DNA of 46,973 nt from Acidobacteriota bacterium (GTDB lineage: Bacteria; Acidobacteriota; Terriglobia; Acidiferrales; UBA7541). The position numbers were made by a program, and so were the translations under genes. Below the pieces are notes generated by a model. It was not told where the DNA came from and did no database searches. It worked only from the letters and a program-made list of their open reading frames with translations. This document shows positions 17,935-27,090 of the stretch, piece by piece (the stretch's first letter is position 1; the number at the start of each line of letters is the position of its first letter). The stretch lies in contig QHYE01000057.1 in NCBI GenBank assembly GCA_003224055.1, positions 1-46,973 of the forward strand, given 5' to 3'.

Positions 17935-17935
17935 T
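17906..17935 (+). promoter_or_regulatory. Promoter for YihY gene, possible leaderless start
   Basis: CGGACA (17906-17911), an 18-bp spacer and a perfect TATAAT (17930-17935) lie inside the end of the GNAT gene. Transcription would begin within a few bases of the YihY ATG at 17944, and no Shine-Dalgarno is present there, so a leaderless or near-leaderless message is plausible. Confidence 0.45.
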
Positions 17936-17943
17936 GCCGGGCG

Positions 17944-18786
17944 ATGATTTCAGCGGCTGATTTCTTGCGGCGAGTGTATCGCACGCTTGGGCGAGTATTC
18001 CCGCGATGCAGCATGATTTCGCAGGCGATTGCGTACAACCTGTTCCTGGCATTTTTCCCGGCGTTGCTGGTCGCGGTGGCGCTGGCCACGAGCCGAATCG
18101 GGGGCAAGACCAGTCTGCTTGACCTGATTACGGATTTGACGCGGTTCTTGCCGCCGGGAAGCCAGGCCATCGTTTCGGAGTTCCTGGTGAAGCGCGGCCC
18201 GGACACGTGGAAGATCGCGGCCTTGGGCTGGACTGGGACGTTGCTTGCAGGCTCGCAAGTAATGAAGCTGGTCATGCAAGGAATTCACAGCATCTACGGA
18301 GATAAGGAGCCGCTGGGATTTCTGCACCGGCAAGTGCGCGGTTTGATGCTGTTGCTGGTGACTATCGCGCCGCTGCTGGGGGCCGCGATACTCGGGATTC
18401 TTGGAAAGCCGCTGCGGCGATGGATTGCGCTGGAAATCGGAAAACACACGAATCTGCAAGGCTGGTGGAATTTCTTTTTTCCAGCGATGGCGATTGTGCT
18501 GGCGATGATGGCTTTGACGGTGATTTATCGCGTGGCGCGGCCGCGAGAGCACAGTCTGCGAAACGTCCTGCCCGGAGCCATGCTTGCGACGCTGCTATGG
18601 TGGCTGGCGAATGTATTGTTTGGCATTTACGTTCGGCGCGTACCGTACAACGTAGTATATGGTGGGCTGGCGGCGGTGATCGGTCTGATTATCTGGATGC
18701 AGCTTTCGGCGGTGATTATTTTCCTTGGTGCGGCCTGGAACGCGGAGCTGGCGGAAAGCCGGGAAGCGGTGCGAACTCGTGGCTGA
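17944..18786 (+). CDS. YihY/BrkB-family inner-membrane protein
   Basis: 280 residues with about six membrane helices. Family landmarks: SQAIAYNLFLAFFPALLVAVALA near the N-terminus, the central VTIAPLLGAAILG, and the C-terminal VYGGLAAVIGLIIWMQLSAVIIFLGAAWNAE. Once mis-called ribonuclease BN, the family is of unsettled function (envelope or transport roles have been proposed). The 3' end overlaps the next small gene by 8 bases. Confidence 0.92.
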   Translation: MISAADFLRRVYRTLGRVFPRCSMISQAIAYNLFLAFFPALLVAVALATSRIGGKTSLLDLITDLTRFLPPGSQAIVSEFLVKRGPDTWKIAALGWTGTLLAGSQVMKLVMQGIHSIYGDKEPLGFLHRQVRGLMLLLVTIAPLLGAAILGILGKPLRRWIALEIGKHTNLQGWWNFFFPAMAIVLAMMALTVIYRVARPREHSLRNVLPGAMLATLLWWLANVLFGIYVRRVPYNVVYGGLAAVIGLIIWMQLSAVIIFLGAAWNAELAESREAVRTRG

Positions 18787-19012
18787 GCAGATCGTACGCG
18801 TAGCGTGCTATTCCGGATACAAGGGCGATGAGCGTCCTGTGCGTCTATACTTTCGCGAGAAAGCCCTCGAGATCGTGGAGACCGAAGATCGCTGGTATTC
18901 GCCTGGCGCGACGTTCTTCCGTGTGGTCGTGGATGGCGGCGACCGCTACGTTCTCCGCCACGAAGAGGCGCAGGACGTGTGGAGCCTGATCGGGTACCGG
19001 GCGATTGCCTGA
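18779..19012 (+). CDS. Small conserved-type protein coupled to YihY
   Basis: 77 residues from a GTG at 18779 that overlaps the YihY stop (GTGGCTGA arrangement), implying translational coupling. The sequence is beta-rich: VRVACYSGYKGDERPVRLYF, IVETEDRWYSPGATFFRVVVDGGDRYVLRHEEAQDVWSL. It resembles, from memory, short uncharacterised proteins of the same pattern in other soil bacteria. No catalytic motif visible. The start at 18725 would run deep into YihY and is less likely. Confidence 0.75.
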   Translation: MAEQIVRVACYSGYKGDERPVRLYFREKALEIVETEDRWYSPGATFFRVVVDGGDRYVLRHEEAQDVWSLIGYRAIA

Positions 19013-19042
19013 TTGACACAAAAATTAACGAAAGCGTATAGT
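19013..19042 (+). promoter_or_regulatory. Sigma-70 promoter of VWFA operon
   Basis: TTGACA (19013-19018), an 18-bp AT-rich spacer and TATAGT (19037-19042) give one of the best housekeeping promoters in the window. It is immediately after the small-gene stop codon. A start near 19049 would leave a leader of about 75 nt before the ATG at 19124. Confidence 0.7.
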
Positions 19043-19123
19043 CAAGGCACTAATCTGCAGTAAGGCATCCCCAAGCGCCGGGCCTCGCGGCCACCGAGGG
19101 ATGCGGGTGCCAGAAGGGCAGTG

Positions 19124-20950
19124 ATGTCTCACCCAGGTTTCTTCCAGGTCTTCCGGCGTCTCACCATCCTGAGCCTCCTTTGCTGTGCATTTTTTCCCGG
19201 CAAGCGTGTGATTGCTCAAACACCCGCGCCAGCCCCATCTGCACAAGACACACAGGCCCAGCCAGATGCGACCGGCAAACCCGCTCAGCCGCCGCCATCT
19301 ACTGACAATCAAGAGGTGTCGAGCCGCGATACCCCGACGACGTTCAAAGTCAGAGTCAACCTGGTGCTCGTGCGCGTGGTGGTCCGCGATGCGAGTGGCA
19401 AGGTTGTCAGTGGACTAAAAAAGGAAGATTTTCAACTGTTTGACAACCGGAAGCCGCAAACGATTTCGTCCTTCAGCCTGGAGACCCCGGAAACCCGCAC
19501 GGCTTCCGCGGTGACTTCCCCCGGGGCTGCAGGGTATTCGTCAAGCGCCGATCCCATTGCCGGGAAGGCCATTGTTTTGCCGCAGCGATTTGTGTCCATG
19601 GTTTTCGATGATGTCCATCTCTCGATGGAGGATTCGACGTTTGTGCGCGACTCCGCCACGCGCTTTTTTGGCTCGCTTGCGCCCAGTGACCGCGTGTCGA
19701 TGAACACCACTTCCGGACAGTTTGCCCAGGAGTTCACGGATGACCACGAGGCGTTGAAGAAGGCGCTGTTCGGGATTATTCCGCGGCCGCTCGGTGCCAA
19801 CGGTTTTCATGATTGCCCGGACGTAGGCTATTACCAGGCAGACCTGATCGTGAACAAGTCCGATGGGCAGGCGCTTGCCGTGGCCACCGAAGATGCCGTG
19901 CAGTGCGCATTTGGCGGGGATGAGCGCATGGCGGCCCAGGCACAAAACTTGGCGAGAGCTGCGGCCTTTCGGGCCGTTTCAGCGGGAGACGCCTCGTCAC
20001 AGTATGCCTATCGGCATTTGGAGGATATAGTGCGGCGGCTGGCGAGCATGCCGGGGCAAAGGGTGCTGGTATTTGTCTCGCCGGGATTCCTGCAGACCAC
20101 GATTCAGTCCGAGGCTTCGGAGCTCGTGGATCGTGCGACGCGCTCAAACATCGTAATCAATACGATTGATGCGCGCGGCCTTTATGTGCCCGACGTGATG
20201 GGGGACATTTCCAGCCCAGCACATGACGCGTTTAGGACCGCAGGCTACAAGGCTTCTTACCGAGTGGCCGCGCAATCCGCACAAGACGACGTGATGGCGC
20301 AATTGGCGGATGGAACGGGCGGGACGTTTTTTCACAACCGCAACGACGTAGATGAAGCCATGCGAGAAGCGGGCGCAGCGCCGGCGCTCTCCTATTTATT
20401 GGGTTTTTCTCCGCAGAACCTGAAAATCGACGGGCGCTACCACGCGCTGAAAGTCTCGCTGACAAACAAGGAAAAATTCAAGATTCAGGCCAGGCACGGG
20501 TACTTTGCGCCGCGGTCGATCGCCGATCCCGCGGAGGCAACCAAAGAGGAGATCCGTGAAGCGTTGTTTTCGCAAGAAGAGATTCGCGACCTGCCCGTCG
20601 AATTGCAGACGCAGTTTTTCAAGAAAGACGAAGCTGAAGCGCGGCTCGCGGTCTTGACGCATCTGGACGTAAAGGGCATCCGCTTCAAGAAAGCGGAAGG
20701 CCGCAACAACGACAAATTGACAATCGTCACGGGAATCTTTGACGAGAATGGGAACTATATTACGGGCGGAGAGAAAATTATTGAGATGAAATTGCGGGAC
20801 ACAACGTACGATCGGCTGAGCCGTTCGGGGTTCACGGTGAAGTCGAGTTTTGACATAAAGCCGGGGACGTATCTGGTGCGGCTCGTCGTGCGCGACAATG
20901 AAGGCGCGCAGATGGCCGCCCGGAATGGGGCAGTGGTCATACCTTACTAG
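19124..20950 (+). CDS. Secreted VWFA-domain protein (acidobacterial type)
   Basis: 608 residues. Signal peptide (LTILSLLCCAFFPGKRVIAQ), Pro/Ala linker, then FKVRVNLVLVRVVVRDASGKVVSGLKKEDFQLFDN, the lead-in typical of acidobacterial VWFA proteins. The VWA domain spans about 150-430, with the metal-site strand VSMVFDDVHLSMED; the MIDAS motif is imperfect. It closes with IVINTIDARGLYV and QLADGTGGTFFHN. A C-terminal beta domain follows. ATG at 19124 is preferred over the overlapping GTG at 19121 because AGAAGGG (19112-19118) is correctly spaced. Exported binding or adhesion role inferred. It is first of a tandem pair with the gene 35 bases downstream. Confidence 0.9.
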   Translation: MSHPGFFQVFRRLTILSLLCCAFFPGKRVIAQTPAPAPSAQDTQAQPDATGKPAQPPPSTDNQEVSSRDTPTTFKVRVNLVLVRVVVRDASGKVVSGLKKEDFQLFDNRKPQTISSFSLETPETRTASAVTSPGAAGYSSSADPIAGKAIVLPQRFVSMVFDDVHLSMEDSTFVRDSATRFFGSLAPSDRVSMNTTSGQFAQEFTDDHEALKKALFGIIPRPLGANGFHDCPDVGYYQADLIVNKSDGQALAVATEDAVQCAFGGDERMAAQAQNLARAAAFRAVSAGDASSQYAYRHLEDIVRRLASMPGQRVLVFVSPGFLQTTIQSEASELVDRATRSNIVINTIDARGLYVPDVMGDISSPAHDAFRTAGYKASYRVAAQSAQDDVMAQLADGTGGTFFHNRNDVDEAMREAGAAPALSYLLGFSPQNLKIDGRYHALKVSLTNKEKFKIQARHGYFAPRSIADPAEATKEEIREALFSQEEIRDLPVELQTQFFKKDEAEARLAVLTHLDVKGIRFKKAEGRNNDKLTIVTGIFDENGNYITGGEKIIEMKLRDTTYDRLSRSGFTVKSSFDIKPGTYLVRLVVRDNEGAQMAARNGAVVIPY

Positions 20951-20985
20951 AACACCAGGACGCGGTGGTTCAGGCGGAGGTTCTC

Positions 20986-23421
20986 ATGAGTACGAATAGC
21001 AGCTGGAACCGAAGAATTCAAATAGGCGCGTGGTTAGCTGCCGGTTTGGCGTGTGCAATTCCCTTGGCGGTGCGCGCCCAAGAGCAGCCCGCGCCGCCAC
21101 CGCCGCAGGCGGCCCCGCCGGCTGCGCCGCAGCCCGGAGTGATGATCAAGAAGGAGTCGAAACTCGTGCTGGTCGACGCCGTCGTGACAGACAAGAAGGG
21201 AAACTACGTCCACGACTTGTCGCAGGCCGATTTCAAAGTTTTCGAAGATAACAAGGAGCAGCAGGTTTCTTCTTTCTCCGCGGGTGTGGATGCGGCTGCC
21301 CAAGCGAACGGGCAGCGGCGCTATCTGATTCTTTTCTTTGACAATTCGACGATGGCCATGCCGGACCAGATCCAGGCGCGTGGCGCGGCGAAGAAATTCA
21401 TCGAGGCCAATGCCGGTCCGGATCGCATGATGGCGGTGGTCGATTTTGGAGGTTCGCTGCGCATCGTGCAAAATTTCACGGCGAACGCAAATTTGCTGCA
21501 AGCGGCAGTCTCGGGAGTGAAGAGTTCTTCCGTGGATCCCAACGCGCCGTCGTCGGATGTGCCCGTCACGGTGGCGTCCGCGGGTCTGCCCTCTCTTGGG
21601 AATGCCGCGGCGGACTTTGGCGCGCGAAGCATGCTGCTAGCGGTCCGCAGCCTGGCGAAAAACCTGCGAGGTATCCCGGGCCGGAAAATGGTCGTGCTCT
21701 TCTCCGGCGGATTTCCGCTGACATCCGAAAACCAATCGGAGCTGACGGCGACCATCGATGCTTGCAACAAATCGAACGTCGCGGTGTATGCACTGGATGC
21801 CCGCGGATTGACTGCGCCGGTCCCTGGCGGGAGTGCTCGGAGAAACACCGCGGCAGGCAAGACGCACGCAGTTTCGAATCGGGCGTCGAATCGCAGGGCT
21901 TCCGCGCGGCCGCGGATTTTGCTGGCGGCGTTTCCGGCGAGTGCCATGCCTGATCCGCAGCGGCCGGGCGGCGGCGGTACCGGAGGTGGCGGAACGGGTG
22001 GTGGCGGGGGAGGCGGTGGCAGGGGCGGAGGCGGTGGGACAGGTGGTGGCGGTACCGGTGGTGGAGGCAGAGGCGGCGGGGGTGGTACTGGAGGAACTGG
22101 GGGCGGCACCGGAGGAACTGGTGGTGGGGGCAGAGGCGGCGGTACGGGCGGAACGGGTGGTGGCACCCGGGGTGGGACCGGCGGCGGAACTGGCGGAGGC
22201 ACGCGCAGCGGGGGCTTCAATCCCGGTTCCAATTACAACAACTCTCCTTTTAACCGGCCGCGAACGATCGTGCCGCAGTTTCCAACTTCGGCTTCGTCGA
22301 ATCAGCAGATTCTTGCTGCCCTCGCGGAAGGAACAGGCGGATTCACGATCTTCAATACCAACGATTTGCTCGGCGGCCTGGAGCGCATCGGTCGGGAGCA
22401 GAATGAATTTTACATTTTGGGATACGTGCCGGCGGACACGCCGGAAGGCAGCTGCCACACGATAAAAGTGAAGCTGAATCGCGGCGGATTAAGTGCGCCT
22501 CGCTCGCGCAGCGGTTACTGCAATACCAGGTCGACAAACGTATTGGAAGGCAAGCCGCTCGAAAAACAGCTCGAAGCGCACGCGGCAGGCTCCCAGACCG
22601 GATCCATTCATGGAGCGCTCCAGGCGCCGTACTTTTATACCGCGCCGAATACGGCGCGCGTGAACCTGGCGATGGAGCTTCCCCCGGATACCGTGCAATT
22701 CAACAAGGAAAAAGGAAAGTATCACGCGAACCTGAACGTCCTGGGCATCGCTTACCGGCCGGATGGGACCATCGGCGCGCGATTTAGCGACACCGTGAAC
22801 ATGGACCTCGAGAAGGATGAATGGAAGGACTTCACCAGGACACCGTATCACTACGAAAACCAATTCGATGCCGCGCCAGGGACGTACAAGCTCACCGTGG
22901 TCCTGAGCGCCGGCGGCGACACGTTCGGTAAGTTCGAGAAGCCGCTGATGATCGATGAGTACGACGGAAAACATTTCAGCCTGAGCGGGCTGGTGCTGGC
23001 GAATTCCTTGCAGAGGCTAACCGACATTCCTGCCGGGCTGGATTCCGCGCTGCTTGAGGATCGCACACCGCTGGTCGTGAAGGGCGTGCAGATTACTCCT
23101 TCCGGCAGCAACCGTTTCAAGAATACGGACAACGTGGTGGTCTATACGGAGATTTATGAGCCACTGCTGGCCTCCGCGAACCCTCCGCTGGTCGGCATGG
23201 CGTACACGATTCTCGAACGAGAGAGCAATAAGAAACTGTTCTTCACGGATGTTCAGCGCGCTGATGAATTCGTCCAGAAGGGAAATCCAGTAATCCCCAT
23301 CGGGCTGAAGGTCAAAGTGAACGATCTGAAGCCTGGCTCGTACCGCTTGCTGATGCAGGCGGTCGATAGCGCCAAGAACAATGCACCGAGCCGAATCGTG
23401 GATTTTGACATCGGGGAGTAG
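20986..23421 (+). CDS. Secreted VWFA-domain protein with long Gly-rich insert
   Basis: 811 residues, paralogue of the preceding gene. Signal peptide (IGAWLAAGLACAIPLAVRAQEQ), a Pro/Ala linker, KLVLVDAVVTDKKGNYVHDLSQADFKVFEDN, and a VWA core with LILFFDNSTMAM at the metal site and VAVYALDARGL. Residues 328-410 (21967-22215) are a tract of Gly with scattered Thr and Arg, inserted in the VWA domain before ILAALAEGTGGFTIFN. A long beta-rich C-terminal part follows (LEGKPLEKQLEAHAAG onward). GGAGG five bases before the ATG at 20986 fixes the start. It is cotranscribed with the gene upstream. Role inferred as surface or periplasmic binding. Confidence 0.9.
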   Translation: MSTNSSWNRRIQIGAWLAAGLACAIPLAVRAQEQPAPPPPQAAPPAAPQPGVMIKKESKLVLVDAVVTDKKGNYVHDLSQADFKVFEDNKEQQVSSFSAGVDAAAQANGQRRYLILFFDNSTMAMPDQIQARGAAKKFIEANAGPDRMMAVVDFGGSLRIVQNFTANANLLQAAVSGVKSSSVDPNAPSSDVPVTVASAGLPSLGNAAADFGARSMLLAVRSLAKNLRGIPGRKMVVLFSGGFPLTSENQSELTATIDACNKSNVAVYALDARGLTAPVPGGSARRNTAAGKTHAVSNRASNRRASARPRILLAAFPASAMPDPQRPGGGGTGGGGTGGGGGGGGRGGGGGTGGGGTGGGGRGGGGGTGGTGGGTGGTGGGGRGGGTGGTGGGTRGGTGGGTGGGTRSGGFNPGSNYNNSPFNRPRTIVPQFPTSASSNQQILAALAEGTGGFTIFNTNDLLGGLERIGREQNEFYILGYVPADTPEGSCHTIKVKLNRGGLSAPRSRSGYCNTRSTNVLEGKPLEKQLEAHAAGSQTGSIHGALQAPYFYTAPNTARVNLAMELPPDTVQFNKEKGKYHANLNVLGIAYRPDGTIGARFSDTVNMDLEKDEWKDFTRTPYHYENQFDAAPGTYKLTVVLSAGGDTFGKFEKPLMIDEYDGKHFSLSGLVLANSLQRLTDIPAGLDSALLEDRTPLVVKGVQITPSGSNRFKNTDNVVVYTEIYEPLLASANPPLVGMAYTILERESNKKLFFTDVQRADEFVQKGNPVIPIGLKVKVNDLKPGSYRLLMQAVDSAKNNAPSRIVDFDIGE
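21964..22215 (+). repeat. Low-complexity GGC/GGT/ACC coding tract
   Basis: About 250 bp made almost only of GGN codons with interspersed ACN and CGN, encoding the Gly-rich insert of the second VWFA protein. The units are irregular (GGGGT, GGTGG, GGRGG) rather than an exact tandem array. Length variation between strains is likely. Confidence 0.85.
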
Positions 23422-23623
23422 GGGACGGCAGGCCGATCGCCTGATTTCGGAACCCCTGCGCGGTTGAAGAGTCATTGAGTCTCAGCGTAAGTCCTTTCCT
23501 GGCTGCATGGTGTTAGTCGTACGCTTGAGGCACGCCCGCCAGGCTTCCGCAACTTATTTTCCACGCCAGGGTTATCCTATGGATGAAGGACCAGCTCCCG
23601 AACACGCCTGACAGGAGAATGTC

Positions 23624-25654
23624 ATGAGGCTGCAACAACGCCCCGCCTCGCCGTTTTCCCCGAAAATTGCCGCGATGACGAGATCTTTCCTTGCCATGGC
23701 CCTTTCGTTCGCACTCGCGTTTTCGCTTGGCTTCGACGTCTCGGCGGCCGCCGCGACGTCCGCGGCTGCAAAAGACAAAAAGTCAAAGCAGGACCCCTCG
23801 CTGAAGGGATTGCCGATTTCCGAACTCAGTCCGGATGAAGCGATTCTTCATGCCTTGAACCGCCTCGCCTATGGTCCGCGGCCCGGGGACGTGGAACGCG
23901 TCCGGCAGATGGGCCTGCCCAAGTGGATCGAAGAACAACTGAATCCCGGTTCCATCGACGACAAGGCGCTGGAAGCGCGCCTTCAGAACTACCCGACTCT
24001 CCGGCTGTCCACCGGCAAATTGATTGACGAATATCCACAGCCGAAACAGGCCGCGAAGCTCGCTGGGTTGACGAAAGAGGAGTTCAAAGAGCAGCAGGCC
24101 GAGAAGCGCCGCGCAAATTCTGCGGCGGAGACGGTTGAGCGCGATATGCGCGCTGGACAGGGGCAAGCACCGGCTGGCGGCGATGGTGAAGCGCCGCAGC
24201 AGAATGTCGAAGGCTCTCCGGCAAAACAAGAAACGAACGATACCGCTGCGCCTATGAAGATGGATCAGCCGCGCGGCAATCTTGCGACGAACGGCGGAGG
24301 CGCGCGCAACGCGCTTGGCGGGGGTGATCCAAACAACGTGCCGCGTGCGATCGCCGACGACAGCAAAAGGCCGCAGCGCATCGTGGCTGAACTGGGGATG
24401 GCCAAAGTTACGCGCGCCATTTACAGTAACCGCCAGTTGCAGCAGGTGATGGACGATTTCTGGTTCAACCACTTCAATGTATTTGCTGGCAAGGGCGAGG
24501 ATCGCTACTACCTGACTTCCTACGAACGCGACGTGATTCAGCCGCACGCGCTGGGGAAATTCAAAGATCTTCTGACCGCGACGGCGAAAAGTCCGGCGAT
24601 GCTTTTTTACCTGGACAACTTCCTGAGCGCCGATCCGAAGGCCGCGCAGCGCGCTACGCGGCAGCAGAGGCGCCGCGGACGATTCGGCGGGCCGTGGCCG
24701 CCGCGTCCGGCGCCAAATCCGCAGCAAGCCGCGAAGAAAAATGAGCGCGGGCTCAACGAAAATTATGGACGCGAATTGATGGAACTGCACACACTCGGTG
24801 TGGACGGCGGCTATACGCAGAAAGACGTCACCGAAGTCGCGCGCTGCTTCACCGGCTGGACGATGGACAAGCCGAGGCAGTACGCGGATTTCAAATTCGA
24901 TGAGAGGCTGCATGATCCGGACCCAAAGTATGTGCTCGGGAAAAAGATTCACGTCGGCGGCATGAAAGACGGCGAGCAGGTCATCGAGCTGCTCGTGCGT
25001 CATCCGAGCACCGCGAAATTCATTTCAACAAAATTGGCGCGCCGTTTTGTTTCGGACAATCCGCCGCCGTCGCTCGTGAATCGCATGGCGGAGACTTTCA
25101 AATCCGGCGACGGCGACATTCGCGCGGTGCTGAAGACCATGATCTGGTCGCCGGAGTTCTGGTCGCGCGATGCGTACCGCGCGAAGATCAAGACGCCGTT
25201 CGAACTCGTGGTGTCCGCGGCGCGCGCCACCGGCTCGGATGTGGACTCTCCGCTGCCGCTGGTGCAGTGGATTGGACGAATCGGCGAGCCGCTTTATCAA
25301 TGCCAGCCGCCGACCGGCTACGCGGACAAGGCTGAAGCGTGGGTGAATACCGGCGCCCTGCTGAACCGCTTGAATTATTCCCTGGCTCTTGCGGGAAACA
25401 AGATGCGCGGCACTCGCACGGATGTGACTTCGCTGCTGGGCATGGATTCGTCAGCGGATGCGAAAGTGGCGCTCGACCGTGCCGTGCAGGTTTTCCTCGG
25501 CGGTCACGCGGCGCCGACGACGGTCGAGACGCTCCAGAAACAGTTGGAAAACCCGCAGGTTCTCCAGGCCAAGCTCGATGATCCGCCAAAACAAGTGGAT
25601 CTCGGCGTGGTTGCGGGGCTGGTGCTGGGCGCGCCGGAATTTCAGAGAAGGTGA
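23624..25654 (+). CDS. DUF1800-family exported protein
   Basis: 676 residues. A signal peptide lies after Met18 (SFLAMALSFALAFSLGFDVSAAAA). The family core starts ILHALNRLAYGPRPGDVERVRQMG and contains MDDFWFNHFNVF, NYGRELMELHTLGVDGGYTQKDVTEVARCFTGW and KLARRFVSDNPP. A Gly/Gln/Pro-rich low-complexity insert lies at about 175-245. AGGAG before the ATG at 23624 supports this start. DUF1800 and DUF1501 genes are nearly always paired, as here (10-base gap). Their function is not established; exported or cell-surface roles, sometimes linked to polysaccharide use, are proposed. Confidence 0.93.
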   Translation: MRLQQRPASPFSPKIAAMTRSFLAMALSFALAFSLGFDVSAAAATSAAAKDKKSKQDPSLKGLPISELSPDEAILHALNRLAYGPRPGDVERVRQMGLPKWIEEQLNPGSIDDKALEARLQNYPTLRLSTGKLIDEYPQPKQAAKLAGLTKEEFKEQQAEKRRANSAAETVERDMRAGQGQAPAGGDGEAPQQNVEGSPAKQETNDTAAPMKMDQPRGNLATNGGGARNALGGGDPNNVPRAIADDSKRPQRIVAELGMAKVTRAIYSNRQLQQVMDDFWFNHFNVFAGKGEDRYYLTSYERDVIQPHALGKFKDLLTATAKSPAMLFYLDNFLSADPKAAQRATRQQRRRGRFGGPWPPRPAPNPQQAAKKNERGLNENYGRELMELHTLGVDGGYTQKDVTEVARCFTGWTMDKPRQYADFKFDERLHDPDPKYVLGKKIHVGGMKDGEQVIELLVRHPSTAKFISTKLARRFVSDNPPPSLVNRMAETFKSGDGDIRAVLKTMIWSPEFWSRDAYRAKIKTPFELVVSAARATGSDVDSPLPLVQWIGRIGEPLYQCQPPTGYADKAEAWVNTGALLNRLNYSLALAGNKMRGTRTDVTSLLGMDSSADAKVALDRAVQVFLGGHAAPTTVETLQKQLENPQVLQAKLDDPPKQVDLGVVAGLVLGAPEFQRR

Positions 25655-25664
25655 TGAAGACGCC

Positions 25665-27035
25665 ATGAGCTACAAATGTTGCGAAGGCGTACGAGGCCTC
25701 AAATTTTCGCGGCGCTATTTTTTGAAGCAGGGCGGAGTGGCCATGGTGGGCCTGAGCGCGATGCCGGCATTTTTGCAGCGCGCCGTAGCGGCGACGCCCA
25801 TGCCGAACAAAAAACAGCTTGTCGTTCTGTTTCAGCGCGGTGCTGCAGATGGCCTGAATATCGTCGTGCCGTTCGGCGAGCCAAACTACTACCGGCTGCG
25901 TCCTTCGATTGCGATCCCCCGACCCGGTCGGGGCGCGGGAGATGCGGCCATCGACCTTGACGGATTCTTTGGTCTGCACCCGAGCTTCGCGCCTCTAGAA
26001 CCTCTTTTTCGCAAGAACCAGCTCGCGATCGTCCACGCGGCAGGCTCACCCGATCCGACGCGCTCGCATTTCGATGCGCAGGATTTCATGGAATCAGGCA
26101 CGCCCGGCTTGAAATCGACGGAAGACGGCTGGCTCAATCGCGCGCTCGAAAGCGTTCCGGAGGAAAATGCTTCGCCGTTCCGGGCCGTGGCGATGGGGCC
26201 GAATCTTCCGCGCATGCTGCACGGCAGCGCACCGGCCATCGCATTGCCGGATCTGAAGCAATTCAAAGTGATGGCGCAAGCGCCGGGAACCGGCCAAATC
26301 GTCGAAGGGGGCTTTGAAGCCATGTACGCGCAGACCGTGGATCACGCGCTGCACGGCACGGGCACGGAGACGTTTGAAGCGATCGATCTTCTGCGCAAAG
26401 CCGACCCCGCGAAGTATCAGCCGGAAAACGGCGCGCAATATCCAACGAGCCGCCTGGGACAGAGCTTGCAGCAGATCGGCCAGCTTCTCAGATCCAACAT
26501 CGGCGTGGAAATTCTGTTTGTCGATTGCGGCGGCTGGGACAGTCACGTCAACGAAGGCGGCGTGCAAGGCCAACTTTCCAATTTGCTGAAAGATTTGGGT
26601 TCCGGCCTGGCGGCGTTTCACCAGGACATGGGCGACCGCATGCAGGACGTCGTCGTTGTGACCATGAGCGAATTCGGCCGCACAGCGAAAGAAAACGGCA
26701 ACCGCGGCACGGACCACGGCCACGCGAACTGCATGTTCCTGATGGGCGGCGACGTGAAGGGCGGCCAGGTCTACGGCAAGTGGCCCGGCCTGAATGATCA
26801 CCAGCTCAACGAAGGACGCGACCTCGCGCTCACGACCGACTTCCGCTCCGTCATCGGCGAAGTTCTCTCCAAACACATTGGTGTGAAAGAACTGACGCCG
26901 GTCTTCCCCGGCTTCGACAACAATCCCCGCAAATTCCCGGGATTGATAAAGACTCAGGCCGAGACGAAAATTCTCCAGCGGGGGATGAAGTCTTCAAGAG
27001 TTTTTTCTCCCTCGCCATGCCCATTTGTGCTTTGA
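25665..27035 (+). CDS. DUF1501-family Tat-exported protein
   Basis: 456 residues. A clear twin-arginine signal, SRRYFLKQGGVAMVGLSAMPAF, predicts folded export. The alkaline-phosphatase/sulfatase-like core shows KQLVVLFQRGAADGLN, SHFDAQDFMESG, DCGGWDSHVNEGG and the family signature TMSEFGRTAKENG followed by GTDHGHANCMFLMGG. ATG at 25665 is 10 bases after the DUF1800 stop, so the pair is an operon. The last 16 residues (MKSSRVFSPSPCPFVL) look like an extension past the conserved end. Part of a second DUF1501 gene survives at 28075-28203. Confidence 0.93.
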   Translation: MSYKCCEGVRGLKFSRRYFLKQGGVAMVGLSAMPAFLQRAVAATPMPNKKQLVVLFQRGAADGLNIVVPFGEPNYYRLRPSIAIPRPGRGAGDAAIDLDGFFGLHPSFAPLEPLFRKNQLAIVHAAGSPDPTRSHFDAQDFMESGTPGLKSTEDGWLNRALESVPEENASPFRAVAMGPNLPRMLHGSAPAIALPDLKQFKVMAQAPGTGQIVEGGFEAMYAQTVDHALHGTGTETFEAIDLLRKADPAKYQPENGAQYPTSRLGQSLQQIGQLLRSNIGVEILFVDCGGWDSHVNEGGVQGQLSNLLKDLGSGLAAFHQDMGDRMQDVVVVTMSEFGRTAKENGNRGTDHGHANCMFLMGGDVKGGQVYGKWPGLNDHQLNEGRDLALTTDFRSVIGEVLSKHIGVKELTPVFPGFDNNPRKFPGLIKTQAETKILQRGMKSSRVFSPSPCPFVL

Positions 27036-27090
27036 CACTTCTGCCCGTCACGGGTAGTCTTGCGCCAGCGGTTGCCGGAGGCGCGGCTCC

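Noticed and set aside
21964-22215. Repetitive G-rich tract considered as a CRISPR array
   Set aside because: Units are irregular, lie in frame within a coding region, and show no repeat-spacer alternation.
21321-22232. Minus-strand frame with long poly-proline stretch
   Set aside because: It is the complement of the glycine-rich tract of the VWFA protein; GGN codons read backwards give Pro codons.
23783-25003. Minus-strand frame of about 400 codons opposite the DUF1800 gene
   Set aside because: Antisense image of a conserved family. No ribosome site and no recognisable domain.
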